A stretch of DNA of 64,000 nucleotides from Agrococcus carbonis (GCF_900104705.1 NZ_LT629734.1:1240001-1304000); one strand, 5' to 3'; positions 7,622 to 17,114 are shown, numbered from the stretch's first letter. Program-made: numbers and translations. Notes: generated by a model not told the origin, from the sequence alone.

Positions 7622-8992
7622 ATGACGATGACCCAGGCCACCGCCGCCGACCTGCGCCAGCACCCCGCCTGGCTGCGCATCAAGGCCGCCGCCACGGCGC
7701 TGCAGCCGATGCAGTCCAAGAACGGCGCGATCGAGGACGCCGGCGACCACGACGCGGCTGGCGCCCTCGTCGCCGACCTCGCCTCGGGCATCCGCGAGCT
7801 CGCCCCGCAGTTCCCGCACGACGCCGAGTACCTCGCGCAGGCCGCGATCGACTTCGAGCGCTGGGCCGAGGGCGGCTTCGGCGAGCCCGACTTCTTCGAC
7901 GCGCTCGTGCGCTTCCAGCCGCAGGAGCACCGCATCGACGGCCTCCAGCACCTCGTGGTCTTCCCGATGTACACGCAGAACGGCTCGCCCGAGCGCAAGG
8001 TCGAGGCCGTGCTCGTCGAGGTCATCTGGCCCGAGTTCATCGCCGAGCTCGAGGCGGGCGACTACTCCAACGCGCTGTTCGTGCCGCTGCGCTTCATCGA
8101 CTTCACGGCCGGCTACGACACCAACTCGGCCGTGCTGTTCCCCGAGACCGTCGCGATGCGCGAGATCCCGAGCTTCACGTGGGGCGCCATCTTCCAGGAC
8201 CGCGAGGCCGCGCGCTTCCGCCGCGTCGTGGAGGCCGCGTGCGACGTGACGAAGCTCGAGCTGCCCGCCGACGCCGCCGAGATGCTCGCCGACCAGACGC
8301 TCGCCGAGCAGACCTTCGTCATGTGGGACCTCATCCACGACCGCACGCACATGCGCGGCGACCTGCCGTTCGACCCCTTCATGATCAAGCAGCGCATGCC
8401 GTTCTTCCTCTACTCGCTCGAGGAGCTGCGCTGCGACCTCACCGCGTTCCGCGAGGCGGTCGCGATCGAGCGCCGCATCGCCGCCAAGGACGGAGCGACG
8501 GATGCGGAGCGCGACCTGCAGAAGCACGCGAAGCACGTGCAGTACGCGGTGATCTTCGACCGCATCTTCCGCTTCGCGATCACCGGCTCCCGCATCCGCA
8601 ACTACGACGGCCTCGGCGGTCAGCTGCTGTTCGCGTGGCTGCACCAGCACCGGGTGCTCCACTGGACCGACACGCAGCTGGCGTTCGACTGGGACGAGGT
8701 GCCCGACGTCGTCAACAAGCTCGGCGAGGCGATCGAGCTGCTCTACTGGAAGTCGATCGACCGCCCGAAGGTCGCCCACTGGCTCGCCGCGTACGAGCTC
8801 GTCTCCTCGGTCGTCGAGCCGCACCCGGCATCGAAGTGGAAGGCGGGCGAGCTGCCGCTCGACGGCACGCCGCGCCAGCTCACCGACCTCGTGATGGACG
8901 ACGAGTTCCCGCTGTCGATGTTCTACGAGGCGTTCGAGAAGAAGATGCGCGACGTCATCGCATCCACCAAGGGCATCACCGCCGAGTCCTGA
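7622..8992 (+). CDS. Probable DUF6421 family protein
   Basis: Protein of 456 residues, soluble, without signal peptide. It matches my memory of a widespread actinobacterial family (DUF6421) of unknown function; the assignment is from recall. A conserved-looking stretch WDLIHDRTHMRGDLPF near residue 240 contains an HDxxH-type pattern that could bind a metal. The ATG is preceded by GGGAGG. The gene stands alone with a hairpin immediately downstream (8999-9027). Confidence 0.6.
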   Translation: MTMTQATAADLRQHPAWLRIKAAATALQPMQSKNGAIEDAGDHDAAGALVADLASGIRELAPQFPHDAEYLAQAAIDFERWAEGGFGEPDFFDALVRFQPQEHRIDGLQHLVVFPMYTQNGSPERKVEAVLVEVIWPEFIAELEAGDYSNALFVPLRFIDFTAGYDTNSAVLFPETVAMREIPSFTWGAIFQDREAARFRRVVEAACDVTKLELPADAAEMLADQTLAEQTFVMWDLIHDRTHMRGDLPFDPFMIKQRMPFFLYSLEELRCDLTAFREAVAIERRIAAKDGATDAERDLQKHAKHVQYAVIFDRIFRFAITGSRIRNYDGLGGQLLFAWLHQHRVLHWTDTQLAFDWDEVPDVVNKLGEAIELLYWKSIDRPKVAHWLAAYELVSSVVEPHPASKWKAGELPLDGTPRQLTDLVMDDEFPLSMFYEAFEKKMRDVIASTKGITAES

Positions 8993-8998
8993 TGCGCC

Positions 8999-9027
8999 GG
9001 AGGCCCGTCGCGACGCGGCGGGCCTCC
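8999..9027 (+). terminator. GC-rich hairpin, probable terminator
   Basis: GGAGGCCCG at 8999-9007 pairs perfectly with CGGGCCTCC at 9019-9027 across an 11-base loop. It starts seven bases after the stop codon at 8992. There is no T-run, which is common for high-GC actinobacterial terminators. Confidence 0.6.
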
Positions 9028-9119
9028 GCTACGCTGTGCCCACGTACGCTGCGGCCCCGGTCGCAGCGGATGCGCGGACCCCAGCCGCCGCATCCGACGC
9101 TCCTGCAAGGAGGCCAGCC

Positions 9120-10358
9120 GTGGCCCTCATCGCCGCCTACACCAGCCCGGCGCTCGCGCACGCGTTCCCGTTCGCCGGCGTGCTGCTCGAGCTGCAGCGG
9201 CGCGGCCACCGCATCCGGCTGCGCACGCTGCCTGCCGAGGTCGACCGGATGCGGCAGCTCGGCTTCGACGCCGACGCCTACGACCCGGCGATCGACCGGA
9301 TCGAGTTCGACGACTGGCGCGCCGCGAGCCCGCGCGACGCGCTGCTGCGGCTCGCGCAGCTGTACTGCGCGCGCGGCGCCCTCGACGGACCGGATCTGCA
9401 GGCGATGCTCGACGACGACCGGCCGGATCTCGTGCTCACCGACATCAACACCTGGGGCGCGGCGGCGGTCGCCGAGCGCTCCGGGCTGCCATGGGTGGTG
9501 CTCTCGCCCTACACGCCCGTGGTGCGCTCGAAGGGCTGGCCGCCGTTCGGGCCGGGCCTCGCCCCCGCCCGCGGACCGCTCGGCCGCGTGCGCGACGCGC
9601 TCGCCGCGCGCGTCGTGCTCCAGGCGGCGACCGAGATCGCGATGCCGCGCATCAACGCGCTGCGGGCGGAGGTCGCGGGCCTGCCGCCCGAGCGCACCTT
9701 CGACGACGTGCTGCGCCGCGCACCGAAGACGCTCGTCACCTCGGCCGAGCCCCTCGAGTACGCCCACACCGACTGGGAGCCGCACTTCACGCTCGTCGGC
9801 CCAACCACCTGGGAGCCGCCCGCCGCGCCGGCGCCGTGGCTCGACGCGATCGACGGCCCGGTCGTGCTCGTGACCGTCTCTGGCGACTTCCAGGGCGACA
9901 CCGACATCGCGCGGGTCGCGCTCGAGGCGCTCGCCGACGAGCCGGTGACCGTGGTCGCGACGATGCCCGGCGACGGCCGGCTCGGCACGGGCTCGCCCGC
10001 GAACGCGCACATCACCGGCTTCCTGCCGCACGGGCAGGTGCTCGAGAAGGCGGTCTGCGCGATCACGCACGGCGGGATGGGCGTCACGCAGAAGGCGCTC
10101 GCCCATCGCGTGCCCGTCGTCGTCGTGCCGTGGGGCCGCGACCAGTTCGAGGTGGCGGCGCGCGTCGAGCACGCGGGCGCCGGGGTGCGGGTGCCGCGGC
10201 AGCAGCTGACCCCCGAGCGGGTGCGGGATGCGGTGCGGCGCGCACGCGGGATGCAGGCGGGCGTCGACGCGGTCGCCGCGGGCTTCGAGGCGGCCGGCGG
10301 CCCGCCCCGCGCCGCCGATCTCATCGAGGAGCAGCTGCGCTGCGCGACCTCGCCGTAG
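9120..10358 (+). CDS. UGT/MGT-family glycosyltransferase
   Basis: Protein of 412 residues with the GT-B two-domain layout of macrolide-type glycosyltransferases. The N-terminal domain begins ALIAAYTSPALAHAFPFAGVLLEL, and the C-terminal domain carries the nucleotide-sugar motif HITGFLPHGQVLEKA..ITHGGMGVTQKAL. The His and Gly residues that hold the donor diphosphate are present. Acceptor and sugar are unknown; typical members glycosylate lipophilic metabolites. The GTG at 9120 is chosen because AAGGAGG (9107-9113) lies six bases upstream. No biosynthetic cluster surrounds it. Confidence 0.85.
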   Translation: MALIAAYTSPALAHAFPFAGVLLELQRRGHRIRLRTLPAEVDRMRQLGFDADAYDPAIDRIEFDDWRAASPRDALLRLAQLYCARGALDGPDLQAMLDDDRPDLVLTDINTWGAAAVAERSGLPWVVLSPYTPVVRSKGWPPFGPGLAPARGPLGRVRDALAARVVLQAATEIAMPRINALRAEVAGLPPERTFDDVLRRAPKTLVTSAEPLEYAHTDWEPHFTLVGPTTWEPPAAPAPWLDAIDGPVVLVTVSGDFQGDTDIARVALEALADEPVTVVATMPGDGRLGTGSPANAHITGFLPHGQVLEKAVCAITHGGMGVTQKALAHRVPVVVVPWGRDQFEVAARVEHAGAGVRVPRQQLTPERVRDAVRRARGMQAGVDAVAAGFEAAGGPPRAADLIEEQLRCATSP

Positions 10359-10462
10359 TCGGTCCGCAGGCGCCGCAGGGTGCTGCCGGCCGCATCCGCC
10401 GGAATGCGCGCGCGGGCCGCGTCGTTGTCTGATGGCGACGGCTTCCGACGAGAGGACACGCA

Positions 10463-11104
10463 ATGGCCAAGATCACGGTGCTCGGCGCCACGGGCTTCGC
10501 GGGCGGCAACATCGCTCAGGAGGCCGCCGCGCGCGGCCACGAGCTCACGCTCGTCTCGCGCTCGACCCCCGGGGCCACGCCCGACGGCGCGCGCGTGCTG
10601 CAGGGCTCGGTGCTCGACGGCGACGTGGTCGCGCAGGCCATCGACGGCGCCGACGTGGTCGTGGGCGCGCTCTCGCCGCGCGGCGACATGGAGGGCAAGG
10701 TCGCGGATGCCTACGCCGACATCGCGGGCCGCCTCGCGGGCACGCCGACGCGCTTCATCATCGTCGGCGGCTTCGGCTCGCTCAAGGACGAGCAGGGCGA
10801 GCGCATCGTCAACACCGACGCGTTCGCGCCGGAGTACAAGCCCGAGGCGCTCGAGCTGTTCGAGGCCTACCAGCGCGTGAGCGCCATCGACGAGCTCGAC
10901 TGGACGTACGTCTCCCCCGCCGGCGCGTTCGGCAGCTTCATCCCCGACCAGACCCGCCGCGGCGAGTACCGCACGGGCGGCGAGACGCCGATCGTCGACG
11001 CCGACGGCACCTCGGCCATCTCGGGCGCCGACTTCGGCCTCGCGGTCGTCGACGCGATCGAGAGCGGCGAGCACCGCCGCGCGCACGTGCACTTCGCCTA
11101 CTGA
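10463..11104 (+). CDS. NAD(P)H-binding atypical SDR (NmrA/YwnB-like)
   Basis: Protein of 213 residues with an N-terminal dinucleotide motif (VLGATGFAGGNIAQEA) and the compact single-domain fold of NAD(P)H-binding 'Rossmann-fold NAD-dependent' proteins such as YwnB. The catalytic YxxxK of classical SDRs is absent. Such proteins act as reductases or redox sensors; the role here is not known. The ATG follows an AGAGGACACGCA leader with GAGAGGA as ribosome-binding site. Confidence 0.8.
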   Translation: MAKITVLGATGFAGGNIAQEAAARGHELTLVSRSTPGATPDGARVLQGSVLDGDVVAQAIDGADVVVGALSPRGDMEGKVADAYADIAGRLAGTPTRFIIVGGFGSLKDEQGERIVNTDAFAPEYKPEALELFEAYQRVSAIDELDWTYVSPAGAFGSFIPDQTRRGEYRTGGETPIVDADGTSAISGADFGLAVVDAIESGEHRRAHVHFAY

Positions 11105-11235
11105 GCGACTGCGCCGCGGTGGGCGGGGTGCGCTGTGCGTGCCTGCCGCGGCGCGGCGGGGTGCGCCGTGCGAGCCCGCCGCGCCGCGACGGTGGCGCCC
11201 CTTGCATGCCCGCCGCGCCGTGCCACGATCGAGGC

Positions 11236-11751
11236 ATGGGCATCCGCGGCCGGCTGCGGCGCATCATCGCGCCGATCACCCGCACGCGGGCCTTCCGCCG
11301 CATCGGCCCGCGCGCGCTGCCCGTCGCCGAGCGCATCCTGCGTCGGCTGACCGGCGGCCGGGTGCTCGTCTCCGACCTGCTCGTGCCGTCGCTCGTGCTG
11401 CGCACCGTGGGCGCCAAGACCGGCGCGACCCGCGCATCCGAGCTCATGTACACGCCCGACGGGTACGGCGGTGCGATCATCGCGGGCACCTCGTTCGCGC
11501 GCGCGGCGCACCCGGGCTGGACCGCCAACCTCGCCGCGCATCCGGACGCCGAGGCGATCGTGCGCGGCCGCCGCTACCCGGTGCGCGCCGAGCGCGTGGC
11601 CGACGAGGAGCGCGACGCCGCGTGGGCGCGCATCGAGGCGCAGTGGCCCGGCTACCGCGCGTACGAGCGCGACTCGGGCCGCACGGTGCGGCTGTTCCGG
11701 CTGACGACGGATGCGGTGCCGTCGCCGTTCCGGGAGCGCGGGCGCCGCTGA
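11236..11751 (+). CDS. Deazaflavin (F420)-dependent nitroreductase family protein
   Basis: Protein of 171 residues of the Ddn/FDOR family, which binds the deazaflavin F420 or related flavins. Family marks are LVLRTVGAKTGATRASELMY near residue 54 and PGWTANLAAHPDAE near 95. The strongly basic N-terminus (RGRLRRII) may associate with membrane or nucleotide. The ATG lies six bases after CACGAT, a possible -10 box, so the mRNA may be leaderless. A second family member is encoded at 13367-13807. Confidence 0.85.
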   Translation: MGIRGRLRRIIAPITRTRAFRRIGPRALPVAERILRRLTGGRVLVSDLLVPSLVLRTVGAKTGATRASELMYTPDGYGGAIIAGTSFARAAHPGWTANLAAHPDAEAIVRGRRYPVRAERVADEERDAAWARIEAQWPGYRAYERDSGRTVRLFRLTTDAVPSPFRERGRR

Positions 11752-11809
11752 CGCCCGGGCGCGGCGAGCGGGGGACGCGCGAGGCGCGGCTTGGGGCTAG
11801 CCTCGCGGC

Positions 11810-12409
11810 ATGCCCGCCACCTACACGCTCGACTACTTCTGCAGCCTCGACATGCACGGCTCCGCCCGCGGATGGCCGGGCTACTGGGGCAAGGAGGGGC
11901 CGGAGGTGGTCGAGGACCGCGTGCGCACCTTCGCGCAGCAGCAGATGCTCGTCTTCGGCGGCACGACGTTCCGGGAGTTCCGGCACTTCGTGCGCGAGTA
12001 CGACGAGCCGTACTACGACAGCCTCATCGCCGCGCCGAAGCTCGTCTTCTCGCGCACGCTCGAGGAGCCGCTCGGCTGGGCGAACTCGACCGTGCACGCC
12101 GGCGACGCCGTGGCCGAGATCGCTCGCCTGAAGCGCGAGACCGACGTGCCGATGCGGTCGCACGGCAGCATCGCGCTCAACCGAGCGCTGCTCGCGGCCG
12201 GGCTCGTCGACCGCATCGAGCTGATGGTCTTCCCCGCAGTGACGGCGGATGCGGGCTTCGCGTCGCTGTTCGAGGGCGGGCCCGAGCTCGACCTCGACCT
12301 CGTCTCGTCGACGGTGCTCGACGGGCGCACGCTCAAGCTCGTCTACGAGCCCCACCTGCACGGCGCGGTGCCGGAGGGCGCGGGGCCGAAGCGGCGCTCC
12401 GGACGCTGA
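11810..12409 (+). CDS. Dihydrofolate reductase-like (RibD C-terminal domain) protein
   Basis: Protein of 199 residues of the RibD-C/DHFR-like superfamily, NADPH-dependent reductases of uncertain substrate in actinobacteria. Visible marks are YTLDYFCSLDMHG at the N-terminus, LVFGGTTFREFR near residue 47 and the MVFPAVTADAG segment near 140. It is not a true FolA, which has a different N-terminal signature. The ATG lies six bases after TAGCCT (11798-11803), a leaderless arrangement. Confidence 0.85.
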   Translation: MPATYTLDYFCSLDMHGSARGWPGYWGKEGPEVVEDRVRTFAQQQMLVFGGTTFREFRHFVREYDEPYYDSLIAAPKLVFSRTLEEPLGWANSTVHAGDAVAEIARLKRETDVPMRSHGSIALNRALLAAGLVDRIELMVFPAVTADAGFASLFEGGPELDLDLVSSTVLDGRTLKLVYEPHLHGAVPEGAGPKRRSGR

Positions 12410-12484
12410 CGGCCGCCGGGCGGGCGCGGCGCCGTCCCTGCGCGGGCGGCGCCGCCCCCCGGGCGCCTCGGGCAGACTGTGCGC

Positions 12485-13105
12485 ATGCGCATCCTCATCG
12501 CCGGCGCCACGAGCGCGCTCGGCCACGCCACCGCCTCCGCCCTCATCGACGCGGGCCACCACGTGATCGCCGTCGGCTCGAACGCCGACCGGCTCGGGCT
12601 CGTCGACGCGACCGAGCGCTTCGAGTGCGACCTGAGCGACTTCGCGGCGGTGCAGGCGCTCGCCGCAGAGGTGGGCGACCTCGACGGCCTCGTGCACCTC
12701 GTCGGCGGCTGGCGCGGCGGCGGCGGGCTCGCCGGGCAGACCGACGACGACTGGGCGTGGCTCGAGGCGCGCGTGGTCGGCACGCTGCGCAACACGACGC
12801 GCGCGTTCGCCGACGCGATCGGGCGGTCGGATGCGGGGGTCGTCGCGATCGTGTCGTCCACCGGGGTCGAGCGCCCCACCGCGGGCAACGCCAACTACGT
12901 GGCGCTCAAGGCGGCGGCCGAGACCTGGGTCGCGGCGGTCGGCCACGCGCTGCGCGAGACGCCCGCGCGCACGGTCGTCAAGCGCGTGAAGGCGCTCGTG
13001 TCGGACGCCGACCGGGCGGCCGAGCCCGAGCGCGCGTTCGCGGGCGCCACCGACGTGCGCGAACTCGCTGCCGAGCTGGCCGCCGAGTTCGCGCCTCCGC
13101 GGTGA
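12485..13105 (+). CDS. SDR-family oxidoreductase
   Basis: Protein of 206 residues with a short-chain dehydrogenase fold: cofactor motif AGATSALGHATA near residue 8, the HLVGG segment in place of NNAG near 72, a catalytic serine region VSSTG and NYVALKAA holding the YxxxK motif. The substrate is unknown. The ATG lies six bases after CAGACT, a probable -10 box. The stop codon overlaps the next gene's GTG start (GTGA), so the two are translationally coupled. Confidence 0.8.
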   Translation: MRILIAGATSALGHATASALIDAGHHVIAVGSNADRLGLVDATERFECDLSDFAAVQALAAEVGDLDGLVHLVGGWRGGGGLAGQTDDDWAWLEARVVGTLRNTTRAFADAIGRSDAGVVAIVSSTGVERPTAGNANYVALKAAAETWVAAVGHALRETPARTVVKRVKALVSDADRAAEPERAFAGATDVRELAAELAAEFAPPR

Positions 13106-13284
13106 GCGCCGCCCGGCCTGGCCCGCCGAGCACCGCGTGGCTCGTGGTCGGCCTCGTCGCGCTCGCGCTGCTGCTGACCGGCGCGCTGCTGCCGCGCTGG
13201 ATCAGCGCGGTGCTGCTCGCGGTCGCGGTCGTCATGTACCTGCGCTCCGGCGACCGACGAGCGGGCGACGCCGACGAGCCGTGA
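13102..13284 (+). CDS. Small two-helix membrane protein, unknown
   Basis: Protein of 60 residues made of two hydrophobic helices (AWLVVGLVALALLLTGALL; WISAVLLAVAVVMYL) with an acidic tail. It starts at the GTG that overlaps the stop of the SDR gene by four bases. No family is recognised. A long hairpin follows its 3' end. Confidence 0.65.
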   Translation: MSAARPGPPSTAWLVVGLVALALLLTGALLPRWISAVLLAVAVVMYLRSGDRRAGDADEP

Positions 13285-13294
13285 CGCCCCACGC

Positions 13295-13359
13295 ACTCAA
13301 CGGCCATGCGGCACGGATGTGTCGCTGACGAGCACATCCGTGCCGCATGGCCGTTGAGT
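13295..13359. terminator. Long perfect hairpin, 27-bp arms, bidirectional terminator-like
   Basis: The arms 13295-13321 and 13333-13359 are perfectly complementary over 27 bases with an 11-base loop. The arm begins ACTCAACGGCCATGC. It sits between the 3' ends of two convergent genes. A closely related hairpin lies at 39240-39301 in the same kind of position. Confidence 0.8.
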
Positions 13360-13366
13360 ACCGGGC

Positions 13367-13807
13367 TCAAGCCTCGATTCGCTCGAGCACGAAGACCGGG
13401 ATGAGGCGCTCGGTCTTCTCCTGGTAGTCGGCGTACGGCGGGTAGGCCGCGACGGCCCGCTCCCACCAGGCGGCGCGCTCGTCGCCGCTCACCTCGCGCG
13501 CGAGGTAGTCGTGCTTCTCTGCGCCGTCCTGCAGCTCGACGTGCGGGTGCGCCTTGACGTTGAAGTACCAGACCGGATGCTTCGGAGCGCCGCCGAGCGA
13601 CGCCACGGCCGCGTAGGCCCCCTCGTGCTCGACCCGCATGAGCGGGGTCTTGCGCAGCTTGCCCGACTTCGCCCCGACCGTCGTCAGCACGATGATCGGC
13701 ATGCCGCGCAGCGTGTTGGCCTCGGCGCCGTTCGACGCCTCGAACGCCTCGGCCTGCTTGCGCGCCCAATCCGACGTGCTCGGTGCGTACTCACCCTCCA
13801 GCGGCAT
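13367..13807 (-). CDS. Deazaflavin (F420)-dependent nitroreductase family protein
   Basis: Protein of 146 residues of the Ddn/FDOR family. Marks are [25 protein letters not shown] near residue 40 and [19 protein letters not shown] near 80, which form the deazaflavin pocket. Members reduce quinones, nitro compounds or enones. The ATG is preceded by GAGGAG; upstream in-frame codons add an unrelated basic leader. It is convergent with the small membrane protein and separated from it by the 27-bp-arm hairpin. Confidence 0.85.
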   Translation of the reverse strand: MPLEGEYAPSTSDWARKQAEAFEASNGAEANTLRGMPIIVLTTVGAKSGKLRKTPLMRVEHEGAYAAVASLGGAPKHPVWYFNVKAHPHVELQDGAEKHDYLAREVSGDERAAWWERAVAAYPPYADYQEKTERLIPVFVLERIEA

Positions 13808-14030
13808 GCGCTCTCCTCTCGCCCGCGCGGCCTGCCCGCGCTCCGCATCCATTCCACACCCATGCGCCCGTGCAGCCGCTCGCAGACCGCGCGGCGCGCG
13901 CCCCCATCCGCCCGCCGCCGTCGCTCAACCGGTGCTCGGCGGTCGCGGCCGCCATACGCGCTCCAACCCCGCGAGCACCGGTCGACGGCCGGCGCTCCCC
14001 GCGAACGACGCGAACGACGGCGCGCCCGCA

Positions 14031-14095
14031 CGCCAGCCCGCCCGCCAGCACGCCAGCCCGCCAGCCCGCCCGCCAGCACGCCAGCCCGCCAGCGC
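14031..14095. repeat. Low-complexity tandem repeat, 28-bp period
   Basis: A 28-base unit built of CCAG/CCCG steps occurs twice (14032 and 14060) with a partial third. It fills the gap between the nitroreductase and the helicase genes. The rest of the 13808-14097 interval is Cys/Pro-codon-like GC-rich sequence with no supported gene. Confidence 0.7.
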
Positions 14096-14097
14096 CG

Positions 14098-16596
14098 CTA
14101 CAGCCGCCCGACGCGCGTCACGCGCACGACCGCGACCCCCGCATCCGCCGACTCGGCCAGGTCGACGGTCGCCCAGATCCGCCAGTCGTGGTCGCCCGCC
14201 GGGTCGGCGAGGATCTGCTGCACGTGCCACTCCGCAGGCCCCTCGTCGATCACGAGCATGCGCGAGGAGCGCGCGTCGGCGCCCGTGCCGATCGAGCCGT
14301 GCTCGTCGTAGTAGGCGTCGAGCGCGTCGCCCCACGCATCCGCCCCGAAGCCCGGGTCGAGCTCGCCGAGCTCCTCGTGCTTGTCGAGCGCCGCGAGCTG
14401 CACGCGGCGGAAGAGCTCGTTGCGCACGAGGGCGCGGAACGCCCGCGGGTTCGCGACGACCGACGGCGGGGGCGGCGGCGCGACCGGCGCGGCTTCCGGC
14501 GAGTGGGGGTGCAGCAGCTCCTCCCACTCGTCGAGCAGCGATGAGTCGACCTGCCGCACGAGCTCGCCGAGCCACTCGATGATGTCGTGGAGCTCCTCGC
14601 CCTTCGCCTCCTCCGGCACCGTCTGCCGGATCGCCCGGTACGCATCCGAGAGGTAGCGCAGCACGAGCCCCTCCGAGCGTGAGAGCCCGTAGTGCTGCGT
14701 GTAGTCGGCGAACGTCATCGCCCGCTCCCACATGTCGCGCACGACCGACTTCGGCGACAGCGCGAAGTCGCCCACCCACGGCTGCGACGCGGCGAACACC
14801 CGCAGCGCCTCGGTCAGCAGCTCGTCGAGCGGCTTGGGGTGCGTGATCTCCTCGAGCAGCTCCATGCGCTCGTCGTACTCGATGCCCTCGGCCTTCATCG
14901 CCGCGACCGCCTCGCCGCGCGCGAGGAACTGCTGCTGCGACAGGATCGGCCGCGGGTCGTCGAGCGTCGCCTCGATCACCGAGATGACGTCGAGCGGATG
15001 CGTCGGGTCGGCCGGGTCGAGCAGGTCGATCGCCGCGAGCGCGAACGGCGAGAGCGGCTGGTTGAGCGCGAAGTTCGGCTGCAGGTCGACCGTGAGGCGG
15101 ATGCGCTGGCCGCCGGGCATGGAGGCGTCCGGCACCTGCTCCACGACGCCCGCGGTGCGGAGCGTGCGGTAGATCGCGAGCGCCCGCACCTTAAGCGCCG
15201 CCTTCGGCGCGGGCGACTCGTGCGACGCCTCGATGAGCTCGCGCATCGCCGTGAAGGCGTCGCCGCCGCGGCCGATGACGTTGAGCAGCATCGAGTGGCT
15301 CACGATCATCTGCGAGTGCAGCGGCTCGGGCTCGGCGGCGACGAGCTTCTCGAACGACGGCTTGCCCCACGAGACGAAGCCCTCGGGCGCCTTCTTGCGC
15401 ACGAGCTTGCGGCGCGCCTTCGGGTCGTCGCCGGCCTTCGCGAGCAGCTTCGCGTTCTCGGCCTCGTGCTCGGGCGCCTGCACGACCACGGTGCCCGCTG
15501 TGTCGTAGCCGGCGCGGCCCGCGCGACCCGCGATCTGGTGGAACTCGCGCGCCGTGAGGTGCCGCATCCGCTGCCCGTCGAACTTCGTGAGGCCCGTGAG
15601 CAGCACCGTGCGGATCGGCACGTTGATGCCGACGCCGAGCGTGTCGGTGCCGCAGATGACCCGCAGCAGCCCCTGCTGGGCGAGCTGCTCGACGAGGCGC
15701 CGGTACTTCGGCAGCATGCCTGCGTGGTGCACGCCGATGCCCGCGCGCACGAGCCGCGAGAGCGTCTTGCCGAAGGTGGTGGTGAAGCGGAAGTCGCCGA
15801 TCGCGGCGGCGATCTCGTCGCGCTGCTCGCGGCTGACGATCTTGACGGATGCGAGGGCCTGCGCCCGCTCGAGCGCGGCGGCCTGGGCGAAGTGCACGAT
15901 GTAGACGGGTGCCTGGCCGGTGGCGAGCAGATCCTCGATCGTCTCGTGCACGACCGTCTCGGCGTACTCGTAGCTGAGTGGCACGGGCCGCTCGACGCCC
16001 GTGACGGCGGCGGTCTCGCGACCGGTGCGGCGGCTGAGGTCGTCGGCGATCTCGGTGGTATCGCCGAGCGTCGCCGACATGAGCACGAACTGCGCCTGGG
16101 GCAGCGTCAGCAGCGGCACCTGCCACGCCCACCCGCGCTGCGGGTCGGCGTAGTAGTGGAACTCGTCCATCACGACCTGGCCGACATCCGCCTGCTCGCC
16201 GTGCCGCAGCGCCAGGTTGGCGAGGATCTCGGCAGTGCAGCAGATGATGGGGGCGTCGGCGTTGACGGACGAGTCGCCCGTGACCATCCCGACCTGCTCG
16301 GCCCCGAAGATGTCGACGAGGGCGAAGAACTTCTCGCTCACGAGCGCCTTGATCGGCGCGGTGTAGAAGGTGCGCTTGCCCTGCGCGAGGGCGGCGAAGT
16401 GGGCGCCGGTGGCGACGAGCGACTTGCCCGTGCCGGTGGGGGTGCTCAGGATGACGTTCGCGCCCGTGACGATCTCGAGCAGCGCCTCCTCCTGCGCCGG
16501 ATAGAGCGTGAGACCGCGCCCGGCGGCCCATGCCTCGAACGCGTCGAAGGCCTGGTCGGGATCCCAGGTGGCCGGGGCGTGCTCGAGGAGGGTCAT
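14098..16596 (-). CDS. Ski2-like DEAD/DEAH-box RNA helicase (DUF3516 type)
   Basis: Protein of 832 residues, a superfamily 2 helicase. Motif I STPTGTGKS is at 51-59, motif II DEFH at 144-147, motif III SATLGD near 174 and motif VI HQIAGRAGRAG near 370. The C-terminal half matches the DUF3516 region found in this actinobacterial group. Members are thought to unwind structured RNA; the physiological target is unknown. A Pro-rich linker (APVAPPPPPS) precedes the last 100 residues. The ATG is upstream of motif Q-like LTLYPAQEEALLEI. It is monocistronic. Confidence 0.9.
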   Translation of the reverse strand: MTLLEHAPATWDPDQAFDAFEAWAAGRGLTLYPAQEEALLEIVTGANVILSTPTGTGKSLVATGAHFAALAQGKRTFYTAPIKALVSEKFFALVDIFGAEQVGMVTGDSSVNADAPIICCTAEILANLALRHGEQADVGQVVMDEFHYYADPQRGWAWQVPLLTLPQAQFVLMSATLGDTTEIADDLSRRTGRETAAVTGVERPVPLSYEYAETVVHETIEDLLATGQAPVYIVHFAQAAALERAQALASVKIVSREQRDEIAAAIGDFRFTTTFGKTLSRLVRAGIGVHHAGMLPKYRRLVEQLAQQGLLRVICGTDTLGVGINVPIRTVLLTGLTKFDGQRMRHLTAREFHQIAGRAGRAGYDTAGTVVVQAPEHEAENAKLLAKAGDDPKARRKLVRKKAPEGFVSWGKPSFEKLVAAEPEPLHSQMIVSHSMLLNVIGRGGDAFTAMRELIEASHESPAPKAALKVRALAIYRTLRTAGVVEQVPDASMPGGQRIRLTVDLQPNFALNQPLSPFALAAIDLLDPADPTHPLDVISVIEATLDDPRPILSQQQFLARGEAVAAMKAEGIEYDERMELLEEITHPKPLDELLTEALRVFAASQPWVGDFALSPKSVVRDMWERAMTFADYTQHYGLSRSEGLVLRYLSDAYRAIRQTVPEEAKGEELHDIIEWLGELVRQVDSSLLDEWEELLHPHSPEAAPVAPPPPPSVVANPRAFRALVRNELFRRVQLAALDKHEELGELDPGFGADAWGDALDAYYDEHGSIGTGADARSSRMLVIDEGPAEWHVQQILADPAGDHDWRIWATVDLAESADAGVAVVRVTRVGRL

Positions 16597-16724
16597 CCCC
16601 TCGAGTCTGTCGCATCGGCGCGCGGCCGCGCCCGGCTGGTCGATGGCGCGCCGGTCGAGGGCGCTCGCCGGAACCCTGACCCGCTCCTGCGCGAAGCCAC
16701 AGCGCGCTCCGCCGTCGCCGCGGC

Positions 16725-16736
16725 TAGCGTCGGGGC
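16725..16736 (+). promoter_or_regulatory. Leaderless-type -10 box TAGCGT
   Basis: TAGCGT at 16725-16730 precedes the ATG at 16737 by six bases, with no ribosome-binding site between them. Confidence 0.5.
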
Positions 16737-17072
16737 ATGGCAGCGCAGCGCCATCCCGGACTCGCTCCCGCCGCGACCGCGGCGGGCGCAGCCGTCGTGG
16801 CCGCGATGCTGCTGCATGCGGCGTCGCTCGCGGTGCACGCGCCCGACGGCTCGGCCGAGCTGCTGTGGATGCTCGGCTGGGCCGCGATGGTGACGGCGGC
16901 GCTCGCGCTCGTGGCGACGGTCGTGCAGCTCATCGCCGAGCGGCGCGACGTGGGTCGTGCCACGATCGTGCCGGCGCTCGCGCTGATCGCCGTCGCGGTG
17001 GTGATGGGCGGCTGGGCCGCCTGGCTGTACCCGCCCGTCGGCTCGGGCGGCGCTGCCGCGCTGGGCGGTTGA
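16737..17072 (+). CDS. Four-helix membrane protein, unknown
   Basis: Protein of 111 residues with three to four hydrophobic segments (AATAAGAAVVAAMLLHAASLAV; AELLWMLGWAAMVTAALALVATVVQLI; IVPALALIAVAVVMGGWAAWLY). A short charged loop (AERRDVGRA) separates the last two. Membrane location is expected; no family is recognised. It is expressed from a leaderless-type promoter. Confidence 0.7.
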   Translation: MAAQRHPGLAPAATAAGAAVVAAMLLHAASLAVHAPDGSAELLWMLGWAAMVTAALALVATVVQLIAERRDVGRATIVPALALIAVAVVMGGWAAWLYPPVGSGGAAALGG

Positions 17073-17101
17073 GCGCGCGGCCCGGGCTCTGATGCCGCCG
17101 C

Positions 17102-17114
17102 TACCGTTGCCGAT
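17102..17114 (+). promoter_or_regulatory. Leaderless-type -10 box TACCGT
   Basis: TACCGT at 17102-17107 ends seven bases before the GTG at 17115. Confidence 0.5.

Noticed and set aside
6523..9873. Very long open frame on the plus strand (over 1100 codons)
   Set aside because: It is a Pro/Arg/Ala-rich shadow of the DUF6421-like and glycosyltransferase genes in another frame; high GC makes stop codons rare. It has no domain, no start signal and no promoter of its own.
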